From: Thuidium tamariscinum
Lineage: Eukaryota; Streptophyta; Bryopsida; Hypnales; Thuidiaceae
Assembly (NCBI GenBank): GCA_947034885.2
Contig: OX344758.2
Location: 932,501-996,500, forward strand
DNA length: 64,000 nt
Direction of reading: 5' to 3'
A model generated the notes under the pieces. That model was given only the letters and a program-made list of their open reading frames with translations, ran no database searches and was not told the origin of the DNA. Below, piece by piece: positions 46,301-57,017 of this stretch (its first letter is position 1; each line of letters starts with the position of its first letter). The position numbers and the translations under genes are program-made.

Positions 46301-49300
46301 GATGCAAGACTGCACGCCAAAGATTGCCGCGCGGGAAGAGCTGATGCGTGTTTTTTCAAAAAAATTAGGTAAGCCACCACCTGCATACACAAGCTTGTCA
46401 ACAACTGCCAACACAAAAGAAACTAAGCACAAGCGACAAAAACAGGTAGAACGTATTTCAGTATCCTCAATCAGAAGCCAAAGACAGTGAACTCTCAGAA
46501 CTTGCCAGCAAATGGACGAAAAAAGTTTCATCATACAACTCCTTTACCACTTGGTAGTTGAATTTTCAAATTTTGAATTTACCGAGCATCCACTCCAAAG
46601 AATAGAATACGCACCACATTGATAGAAGTTTCCTGTTGTATAGCAACTTGAATAGAAGGCAATAATGTAGATGTAAGCCTCGAGGCTGTCGGTAAAGTCT
46701 CCAGTGACGTAAGCCAAGCTGTATAGTCCTCCACAGCTGGACCTTGCAGAGCTGTCGTTCTCTCTGCAGAAGATGTAGAAATAGCCAACCCAGGGGAAGT
46801 TCCTGGTGAAACATGCAATGATGAGGACCCACTTGAGCCCAGTATTGGCTTCTTCGTGTGATGGAATGCTACTGTATCCATGGCATGTCCTGACCACCTA
46901 CTTGCTACCCCCGAGGCAGTTTCTCCACGTCTATGTTCTCGGGGTGATGGAGGAAGAGAAACTTGAATATCGGATTGTTTGGAAGTGATCTGAAATAGGC
47001 TACTCAAGCACCTACGTGCTCGGTATCGAACAGAAAATTGTTTAGCAACAAGCTTGCGAGCGAGGAAGTTCATTATGGTATCAGTCTCCTTTTCGCTACT
47101 TATGGTCGTGACAACCTGCGAAAATAATCAACAGTTGAATATTATAATGAGCACAGATAAGCTTCAATTCCTAGAAACATTCTCTTGATATTCGAACTAC
47201 TGTAGGGCATCAAGAAGAAAACAGTAGTAAGTATTTATCTTTTAGACTAAATGTTTTTCGACAAAGCTGCTCATCTGTTATATTAAGTAAATGAATTACG
47301 CACCTGCCGTAATTCTCTTTGCAGTTGCGGAAGATCCACCGACAGTTTATGCGTGGTTGAAGGTCCCCCTTCTAGCATATAGAGAATCTCACACTGTACA
47401 TAAGAAACAAGCACGCTATTTAGATGAAAACAACAGTTATCAATTGGAAACATAAACCTTAACTGAAAAGGAGATTGTAAATGATACAGGGTAGACATAG
47501 AAGGAGGTATTTACCTTCCAAGCAGTGGGAAAATAAGAAACCACCTCCGGTTCCCTTGATATGATGCTCCGTAACCACGGCCAAGCTTGTTGCAAAGTCT
47601 GCAACCAGAAGAATTATGTTCTAGCAATTTAGCAAACAATCACCTGCAGTGATGAGTACCTCATACTATTCTGTATGATCTAATTTGAAGAAAATAATAT
47701 AAGGACCTTTGAGCCGGAATGGTGAACAGCGAGGCAGGAATACCTGGAGAGCAGTTACCTCTGAGAAAAAGTCAGGGGAACGACATTTTCTCAGAAGACG
47801 TCCTAGTTGGTAAGTCTCGTCAAGCTGATGTAGCTTGTTATAAACAGATTGAGTAGGCCTGCGAATGGGGCCAGTATGGTTCAAAATCATCAACTTTCCC
47901 TTCCACTCAGTATCTGAGCCTTCCAAGTCATCCCCGTCCATCATACTTGTTTCAGTCCTCCTCTTTTCGACCAGAAACTTGCTGACTATATCCTCTGCTT
48001 TCATGTCTAATTGCTCTGCATCTGCTTCTGCCTTCTCAAATTCCAACTGTGAACTTTCACTGGATCTGCACCCAATAAACAATTAAACAAATCGCACTGA
48101 AACTAAGAGAGAAGCAGTTAAGCTGCAGAGCGAATACAAGCTATATTGCAACTTGTGTATGTAAATCCTCTCAAACTAACTCCGTCGAGACTAATAATGG
48201 TACACTATTGCCCCAAAAAACATGTTCACAAAAATTCAAGACAACCTCCTTCTCAATGTTGAAACTTGAGTAATGAATGTGATAACCAAAGCCCTATGGC
48301 TTCAACCATCTTAAGACAAGAAATGTGTATGAGGGAAGATCAAACCTGCTGGATTGGAAAGCTTTGTCGCCCGCAATCAGGACCTCCATAAGGCTTCTTA
48401 GAGACGGTATGCTTTCCCACACAAAATGACCAATGGTAGAGGGATTGAAGACAGCTACAATGAGCACAACAAGGCATGCCTGCCAATACATATCCTTGAC
48501 CTGCGCAAGACGAACAAAAACTTACGACAAGTAAATCCATTTGGGATTTTATCAGTTTATAGTATTCAATGTACAATTTGATACTTGCTGCAACTTGCAG
48601 ATGAGCGATAGCTTGCAACATATGTCTTCTGCTCTCTTCTGCTCAACATTTTAGTTTTGTAAGTCGCACTCTGTCTTGACGCAAACATTCAAAAGCCAAG
48701 ATAAGAGACTGCATCGGCAGAATTAAAGATTAGCATTTCTGTTTAAAATTTCACACCAAGTTGCTAAGAAAGAAACAAATAGAGCATACCACGAGCTGTG
48801 GCACAGGCTGGCGAGTAACTCCACGCAAATTAAACGATGCGAGCTTGAATATAGCAGCAGGTAGCTGCAATTCCACCAGAACCAAGTTACAACATTTGCT
48901 GGACGCAGAAATAGATGCAGCACCCTCCAACGAAGAACTGCAGATCAACGGGGAGGAAAGTGTGGAATACCTGAGAACTTGAAGCAACAAGAGAACCCTC
49001 CATTAACCTTTCGAGCTTAGCAGCTCGGCAGACAAGAACCTCGACGATATCTAGTGACTCCGCCGATTCCATAGGAAAATTCTGCTCAAAACAGTAAAGG
49101 TGAGACAAAGAATTCAATAACACCACTAGCTAGGGTGTAATCCTCCGCACAAAGTTGAAGACGATCACAGCCTTCTTTCGCGTGAAATCTGAATATTTCG
49201 TTTGAAGAAGTGTGGGTCCCTTTCAAATAATATTATACATTTGAATTCTACTCGCTAACCACATACGCTCATGAACGCAGTATTTTTACAAACTGGACAG

Positions 49301-51166
49301 GAAGCCCTCATTCAATCCAAGCCTAAATGCATGTGAGACTCGCTAAAAATAGAAAGCTTCTAGCCCTCAAGATATTGCTAAGGAAGTGAGTAAGAAAGAT
49401 AGTCAAACTATCTAGACACAGGATTCTTGCAGATTAACAAACCAAGTTAAAATTTCATCAGTTGCATGCACATGGAATTCTGAACTAGTGTCCCTCTCAT
49501 GGACCCAAAAGGAAAGGGTTAGTAGACATACAGAAATACCCATCAGGATTAAGCGAGCAACTATCTCCTCTGGCGCTCTTGTACATGCTCCCATCAATTG
49601 GACACACTTTGACTCCGTCTCCATTGCAGGATCCAGATGAGTGAAATATGCCTATAGTCCATCTCGAGATGTTAGATTAATTGACATTGTATATTATAAT
49701 CGTTGCTGAACTCATTTGCGAGATCCATGACCACGCCTATATCATAATCTCTAACAAGAGGAATAAGTCAATACTCAACAAGCACACTGACATAGGTTCC
49801 ACACAGAATGTTGATCAACTAGAAAAGTACAAGTAGCATTAGTTAAGATTTAAAGGCCTCCGAGAGTATATAGTTTGGCATTACAGGCTTGAGTATTTTC
49901 CCATCAGAACAGTAAAACATCTGATAACACGTTGAAATGTAAACATCAATTATCAGATTCATTTTTATTAATTTCCAGAATGCATAGCTGCATAACTTGC
50001 CCTGCAGGTAAAATATAAACAATGAACACGTGACTGATACTACTGTCGGTTAATACACTTCAATGATCAACAAAAACACAAATAGACAAAGAAGATATTG
50101 AAACAGACTAAATAATATTAATAAGATGACGAATTAGATTACCTCCACTTCTTCCAAGAACAGAAGCTGGCGCACTATCTTCTTGAAAAGTGCATGCTCA
50201 ATCTGAGGAAGATAAGCCGCCACAACATCGGTGCACCAGGCCATGGCCTGCATCTGGTAGTCGCCAGCAAGAAATTCCTCAAATAAGGAACCATGCGTGG
50301 GAAATTAACTTTTAAAATATGAAATATGAAAGCAATGTTACCTCTTCCTAATGACACTAAAAAGATCAATTATACGAATGCCAGAAATTGCTACCATTTC
50401 TCCGTAAATTGGTGGAGGGCTGAAGCCAAAAATTAGCATGATGCTTCTTCTCATAAAGTAGTTCATGAATAAGTTAAACTAGCTCTCGACTAGTTCTTAG
50501 TAACCATGTATCTTCCCCATAATAAACGAAAAGACTTGAAAAATAGCAAGTGCCTGTTGCAGTTCCTGCAAAGATTCTACAATTCACCTGGAAATTTTGT
50601 GTTTCAAGACTGAGCTTCTCCAATAAGGTCAATTTGTCTCTTGATGGACCATTGGAGATTGACCTCTCTATTCCACCTACAGTTCCTGAAGCGTTTCCTG
50701 GGTGTGGTGATAAGGTAATTGTATTGAACAAGCCTTCATCCTCTACAAAGGGGGCAGCAGCATGAAGCAGCAACTGACACGCAAGATCCACCAGCTAAAC
50801 AAGAGGCAAATCAATATACCAAGTCAGTAACTACGAGAAGAGCAAATGAGACTCTGAAGAATCAGAATGTGAAATTCTAACAACAACGATGACATGCTTC
50901 ACAGGCAAAAGCGCTGCAAATGTATTTCAGATCACTACAGATAGGCAGAATTTCAACACAGAAAATCATCAAAAAAGGTACTGACTCACCTAAAGACCCT
51001 GTAAAACTCTAAATGGTCAGATCAGAATAGCTGAAATCTAAACGGTACCTTATTAATCCAAGCCTCCTTTAGTAATTCGTCCTGCTCAGCCATGAGCGGC
51101 CATGGCTGAATCAAGCCGAGGCATAAAGCATGAACATCAAACTCGCCACCTGCTTGCTTCATCATC
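40393..51166 (-). other. INTS1: INTS1 exon map, exons 15-37
   Basis: Coding exons in transcript order: 15 51166-51049; 16 50794-50588; 17 50253-50143; 18 49651-49532; 19 49081-48971; 20 48864-48790; 21 48500-48346; 22 48065-47744; 23 47598-47515; 24 47393-47304; 25 47115-46615; 26 46380-45807; 27 45566-45455; 28 45174-45064; 29 44886-43665; 30 43510-43245; 31 43079-42836; 32 42727-42646; 33 42452-42376; 34 42207-41497; 35 41273-41089; 36 40765-40650; 37 40505-40393. The summed length of all 37 exons is 7,524 nt, divisible by three. Exon 29 is by far the largest. Exon 18 ends at GTATGTC, not at the nearer GTATTTC, because only that keeps phase. Confidence 0.85.
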
Positions 51167-54100
51167 CTGTCACATCATTCATTTTGTACTGATTAACAAC
51201 TTCATCATCTTAGTTATTGAGCATCTCACCACAGACGGAGGCACACTCAACCATGAAACAGTCTCCGAAGTGGCTAGTAAGAAAACCAAACTCGACCATT
51301 CAGATAACCAACGTTCAGTTGCAGAAAGCAATTCAAAAACCAGCATATCAACAATTTTCTGGAAGAGATCTGTCTACTGGAATCAGTGACAAAAGTATGA
51401 CAAAAAAAGAAGCATTATGGAGCATAGAAGATGAAGTGAAGATCCCTTAAGCAAATAGCTCTAATTAAAGAAGTGACAATACCTTCGTACAAAATCACAC
51501 AAAAGACTACGGGAGTCGTCGCTAGCCGCTAGCTCCTGCAGTCAAAAAGCCAAACCCAAAGTAAATTACAAGATCTTCACATTTAGTGTCTCAGCACACT
51601 TGCATACAATACACTCACACATACATGAATTTGATTAACAAACCTGTAAAATGTTAGCAAGCTCATGCTCTGGAGGATTATCTTCGGAGGGCATAGCTTT
51701 AAGAACTGTGACGATACTCTTGATATTGTGGGGATTTTTTATATGCAATTCGGTAGTAACAAATGTCTGTCATACACACAAAAAGGATCAGTCTCGGAAA
51801 ATAGATGTACGATGTTAAGCATCTCTTCCCGCTAGTACGATTTACAGCTAGAGTAAATCAAAGTGAATCGAGAGCTCAGAAGGCAACTTTAATTTAAATG
51901 TCCACGGAGATAGGAGAGTACGAGACCTTTAAAGCAAGCATTGCATACTCGGGTCTACGCCTCACAAGTTGAGTGATCATTTCAGAAAAAATGTTGTTAT
52001 GCATAGTCTTTATCTGGAAACAAACAAGAACAACGATCAATCTAGTGAATGAAAAAGCCCAAAGAATACAGGCCAGAGCAGTACTAAGAAAGCAGCAGCA
52101 ACTAATAAATAAACGCTAATAGCTATGAAAATGATGTATGATGTAAAGAAAACAATACAACCGATAACATAAATAGTGAATTCTTCTTGAACCTGCCCGG
52201 GCGCTTGTGTTGAGGAAATCCGAAGAGCGAGCAAATTCGCTACAGTATTGAAATCGTTCTCACTGGTTCCACGCGTATGCTGAAGGATTCGATCTAGAAG
52301 ACTCTTGGCAGCTCGCAAATGAACTGGGTTGTTTAACCAGCCCTCTAGCATACTTGAAGCCACCACTCTTACCTCCTCAAATCCAGCACCTTGCATGAGC
52401 AACCTTTTCAGAACAGGGTTTGTGAGATGAAAGATTACTTTTGTAGATTCAGAATAAGCATGAGTTATTTTCTAAGCATTCATAATCTTCAACGAGACAG
52501 AGAATCTTTAAATTCACGCTCCGTTGCCCCAGCCTAGTAGTCATTGTAGTTCTTGTGAAATAAAGATGTATAAAAAATCAAAGACGAAAACAAATCAAGA
52601 GTGGCAAAAATGTACCTTAGAAGTTGCCGAGGGTTTTCCTTTGACGAAGATGCCCCCAACAACTGATTCAAAGACTGGCAAAACTCTGCTCGAACCTTCT
52701 GTTGCATTTCTCCTTGCGAATATCTATTTTTAACTGCTGACTGATAATTTGAGAGAGACAGAAGCGATATGAGTGATAAAGAACCTGAAGTGTAACACCC
52801 TCTAACCACTTTGGTCAGATGATAAAACCAAGTCTTGATGCAACGACGATTCTCTTCTCTAGAAAATGCAATAAGTCTAATGTGGTAAGGTATTAAGATT
52901 AATCATGAGAGGAATAACATCCCCAACCGGAACTCAAATCAGCATAGTTCAAAGTGAACATACCATGCCATTTGTTTCTGCCTTAACAGCTTGAATCTGT
53001 TGTATATCTCCAGCTACTCTAATAATTCAGATCAGGAACGAGAGGAGATGTCAGGACATGTCGTTCGAGGTATTGAAAGCTCCCTGCTAATGAAGTTGAG
53101 TCCCATAGCAAAATGAAAAAGGAGAGAGGAAATTCGAAACATTAGAGGACTTTCGAAGAAGACCTTCATGAGCGACCCATCATACAGATTTGAGTGCTAA
53201 TCATTATGACAACCATGAAGACTCGGGTAGTATATGGGATTCAATATTGATGAGGCCAGAGGTCTGGAGAGAAAATCAAATCCATTTCAAGGGCAAATTC
53301 CGTAACAGTAAACAAGAGGAAACAGATGTCGAAAAAAAGTCTAATAAGCTCACCCTTGTTCTCCAAATTTCGGACCAATGTTGTCCTCACTGACCGTAGG
53401 AGCATCCTAGGCCACCGGGCAATACCAAGACCAACGTTCAATGCAATCATCAGATTTTTAAAATCATTAGAATGTGTCCGAGAAGTACAAATCCTCTAAG
53501 ACTTAAGTTGTCCGAAGTCCTTAAACAAACACAAACTACAGAACCCTTAACAATGTACAAGAGAAGATACTGATTACATATCCAGACCAGCTCACTTACA
53601 AGCACTGAATCGGGAAAGGCCGTAAGTACGTTAGAGACAAACTCCTTACATCCTTCATGATCAACCCAAGCGCGTGAACCAGTAGAATCCAGAAGATAAA
53701 CCTGATTGACACACATCAAAAACAGTAAACAAGATGAATAACAATTTATGCCACGGCAAAATCCAGACGTCAAACCAGCAAGTGCCATTATTACTTCGAG
53801 CACTCTTTGGATGAGTCTGGCAACGATTATCTTATCAGAATCGAAAGGATAAGTACGCCAATACAGACAATATAAATGATAGTCTAAGAGATGAAACTGG
53901 CTTATAAGCCCCGAACAGAAAACTGTATGAGTGTACAACAACAAAGAAAGACATCGTGGATAGCCCAAAACCACAAAACAGAAGGCAACCATATTAACTT
54001 CTGCAGAGGTCTACAAAGGGAATATAAAAAATGCAGTGGAATAGATTCTTAACATAAAGTCATCCCCTTCCACTTCGATATCAGACGCGTTCGACACAAA

Positions 54101-56448
54101 CACACTAAAAATCTCTCTTCCAGTTTCGAACCAAGAAACGCCTAACTAAATTGAATGTGAATTAAGTATTTCGTATTGACCAACCCTCCAATGATAGAAA
54201 AGCATTAGGTGTCTACAGATTATACTCCAGTTCGGATGACGAACCTGCACAAACTCAATGGGCCAATCAGATTCTCCTGCAAAAGCTCGAAAGAGGAGTT
54301 TGCATGCCAGTACTGGCAGCAAACTTTGACGCTTCACCACTGTTTGCGCCGCTGCAGATTCCAAGAAAGAAAGCAAGACCTATACCATTTGAGGTACAAA
54401 GTTTTAGAAAGAGAGGAACACAACTGCCTCAGAATAGGACGGGAAAAGCATACCCTACAGAGAACTTTGACCAAAACGAATTCAATAAAGGAACTACAGA
54501 GCAATTGAAATCGAAGACGTTTACTGATTTATGTGTATCTCTTCGTAGAAAAGCTACAGGACCTTCAAGGATATTTGAAACAACGAGCATAAGAAATTAC
54601 CTTGAATGTTCGAGGTAAGCAAAAGGCTTCCGGAAGTCTCTTGGATACATACATAGAACTCAAAAGGAGATAACGATTAGGACTCAAAGCATGTTTTCCT
54701 AGTTCCTCTAAGGAGTCTGCCATTGTCATGTCTAAAGCCTCCGCATCTTCCTGCTGCCATGCGCTCCACACAGATCTCAAGATTTCTAGATCTGGAAACA
54801 AACACGAAGGGGATACTTTCAGCATCTCATGCCCAAGAGAACAAAAAGACGGAGGACACAAATCGACTCAAAGTAGTTGGTAGAAGTTGGTATTAAACTG
54901 ACTAAGCAACATCCAGTACATGTGCATGTACAGATTAAGTAACCAACATACCCGTACCTTCATCAGCAGTGGTGATGCTCAACTGTGGCATATAAGGTTA
55001 AGATATGGCACAAAAATATAAAAATAAAACAAGAAGACAAGATGTTATTTAAGTCTGAGCGCTCCGAAGTCCATACTGTGAACTATGAACAGAGTGCTTC
55101 AGGACAATGTTTTGTCCAAGTATGTTCTCATTCATCCAAAGTAATGCTGTTGAATCTTTAAATAAAACCTCCAAATAATAATCCTGAAGCAAAATGTGCA
55201 AAATTTCAAAACAGGATTTGGGCGTTAAAGGGTTAAGACCATCGTCGCGGATTTTTTGACGCCTAATTATTACTGGAAAAATACATCCTTGATGTGAATG
55301 AAAGGATACAGGCTCAAATGGCCGACAGAAAACCGCTGGAACTACAACTGGGGGTTTCTCCTCCAGATCCTCAACTTCCTCTGCTTTCACAGACCGGGAC
55401 TCCCCTTGATCTGATCCCTCTTCCTCTTTCGGACTACAATCAACGGTATCTGCTTGCCCATACAAAAGGATGAAATTAAAGCGCAACTGAGAGATCAATT
55501 CAAAACTATATTGAATGTCCAAAAAGCAAACAAAAGCCCTTGAACACTGACAATCTAATTATACCATCGTCGTAATAAACTGAGATCTAAGAGCAACAAA
55601 CATCTTAAACGTCCAAAATTATTCATCTGGTGTAAAAACATGTGGGCTCAAAAGAACAATAGAGATTTAGGCACGTCTTTCAAATAGCCTTTAAAAATTG
55701 CAATCTAAACTCGATACTAAGCAGTGTGTACAATCTGGAACGGTATCAAGAGGATCTTGCAAACTTTATCGGATAGGGCAAAGAAACAATTACCTTCACC
55801 AGGGATTGGTTGACGAGGTTCATAGACCTCCTCCGACTTAATCAACACCTGCACACTGGCCTGGCCTACGAGAGGCACATCTTCCACCTTTACGTGATCA
55901 AGTGATCTAACCTCTGACGAGAGAGGATTTAATCTCGCTGCCTCGGCAATGTCAGGCTTGCTCTCGACATCTTGATGAACACTCACCCAATCGCTGTTCG
56001 ATTGCAAGAGTTCCTCCTCTTCCACAGGAGCATTGAGGTCGAATCCTAGAGGAGTAGCATTCAAGTCGAGATCACCCGACCCTTCCTCATCACTAACTCT
56101 CCGTCCCGCAGGCGATGTCCGACGGGCCTTCGTATGATGCAAGCTTTCAGAAGTCTCACCTTCATTAGGCTGATTATGACGCTGCCAAAAATTCACAGAA
56201 GACCAAATCAACAAGCTCAGAATGCGACAATTCTAAAATCTAAGAGCATCACCTGCATACATGGATTCACTTTAAGAAAATTCCTCAGTTTTCAAGACCG
56301 CTCACGAAAACAACGCAACATTGGCACCAAAGACAGAGCTCCACAGCAAAATTTCGACAATTGAGCTCAAAAGCACAATGAAATTCCAAACAGATTTCAA
56401 TTGTTTAAAAAGACTTCATCTATGAAAAGAAAAGTTGCTCACCTTCAT
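40393..56448 (-). CDS. INTS1: Integrator complex subunit 1 (INTS1), 37 coding exons
   Basis: Scaffold subunit of the nuclear Integrator complex, which binds RNA polymerase II and cleaves nascent snRNA and other transcripts to end transcription. I joined 37 exons with GT-AG introns and continuous phase into about 2,507 codons (human INTS1 is near 2,190). Regions aligning with animal INTS1, as I recall it, include LLPVLACKLLFRAF, then DSTGSRAWVDHEGCKEFV near residue 310; NLLxLL-type LLRLLMQGAGFEEVRVVA; VLIVAVFNPSTIG near 860; YQLGRLLRKCRSPDFF; VVAYLIFLKKH; and CHDMARQHPTLVVPHLPTL near the end. The protein is mostly helical, with no signal peptide or membrane segment. The N-terminal 130 residues are an acidic, low-complexity extension with a DLNATP motif. 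Start: the ATG at 56448 is chosen because only this one keeps frame across intron 1. The 3' end is TAA at 40393-40395, overlapped by AATAAA. It is divergent from MSH4. Least certain are exons 1, 3 and 4. Confidence 0.93.
51483..56448 (-). other. INTS1: INTS1 exon map, exons 1-14
   Basis: Coding exons in transcript order: 1 56448-56443; 2 56181-55794; 3 55449-55274; 4 54982-54958; 5 54791-54601; 6 54379-54245; 7 53701-53600; 8 53495-53354; 9 53016-52964; 10 52740-52616; 11 52403-52193; 12 52013-51927; 13 51766-51644; 14 51535-51483. Each junction keeps the frame. Exon 6 starts at the AG before GTCTTGC, not at the later AG, because only that phase is open and aligns with animal INTS1. Exon 3 uses a weak donor (CCA/GTAATA), and its frame stays open well past it. 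Exon 4 (25 nt) is inferred only from phase and splice signals. Confidence 0.75.
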
Positions 56449-56458
56449 GCTGAAGCAT
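56174..56458 (-). promoter_or_regulatory. Upstream ORF 2 overlapping the INTS1 start (spliced)
   Basis: An ATG at 56458 is out of frame with the INTS1 ATG at 56448. After splicing of intron 1 it ends at a TAA at 56176-56174, giving seven codons that overlap the main start. This depends on the inferred first exon. It could be a real translational control element or a sign that the annotated start is wrong. Confidence 0.35.
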
Positions 56459-57017
56459 GACCTCTGCTCTACGTCAAAACTTCCATGAATCAAGAAACCT
56501 AATGTGCTAAACGAAGGAGTTCACAGAACGGCAACGTCGCAACAGAATCAATTTTGTAACTGAATTAAGAGTCCCGTCCAGTTTCGATCGAAGCGATTCT
56601 GGGCCAGAAAATCCCACCAGTGTGTGCGTTGTTCTTGTTAAACCCAAGCACACGGAGTCGTTCAAGCTTCAGCAGCTAAAGCTCATTGGCGAACCTAAAT
56701 GCATGCAGGTTCGATGTCGAACCTCAGCCTCGGTTGCCAATGCAATTCTGGTCCCGAACCATAGAAGAGAGGAAACCACTATATTCCGAACCTCAGCCTC
56801 GGTTTCCAGACTATTCCGAACCTATGTCGAAACCAGGACGAACCTAATCCCATACAGGTTAGGATCCGAACCTCATCCCCGCCTCCGAACCACGGAACCT
56901 CTGTTTCGACTTTATTCAGTGTAGCTACTTCTTGGTAAATAGTATGAAGTGCGTGACTCAGTCAGAAGTACCCCGTAGTTTCTTAAAAATTGAGAGGCGG
57001 AGCTCTACATTCTGATC
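56449..57017. promoter_or_regulatory. INTS1-MSH4 divergent promoter interval
   Basis: 569 bp separate the start codons of INTS1 (minus strand) and MSH4 (plus strand), so both promoters must lie here or overlap into the leaders. Between 56690 and 56900 the motif GAACC(T/A) occurs at least nine times (56691, 56719, 56756, 56788, 56818, 56840, 56867, 56887, 56895), with inverted copies such as 'caggttcg'. No TATA box is obvious. A CATGCA-type word lies at 56702. This arrangement fits a bidirectional promoter; transcription start sites are not determined. Confidence 0.6.
56469..56486 (-). promoter_or_regulatory. Upstream ORF 1 in INTS1 leader
   Basis: ATG GAA GTT TTG ACG TAG, five codons, lies 20 nt upstream of the INTS1 start codon on the transcribed strand, if the leader extends this far. 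A short upstream frame at this position would be expected to lower initiation at the main ATG. Confidence 0.4.
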
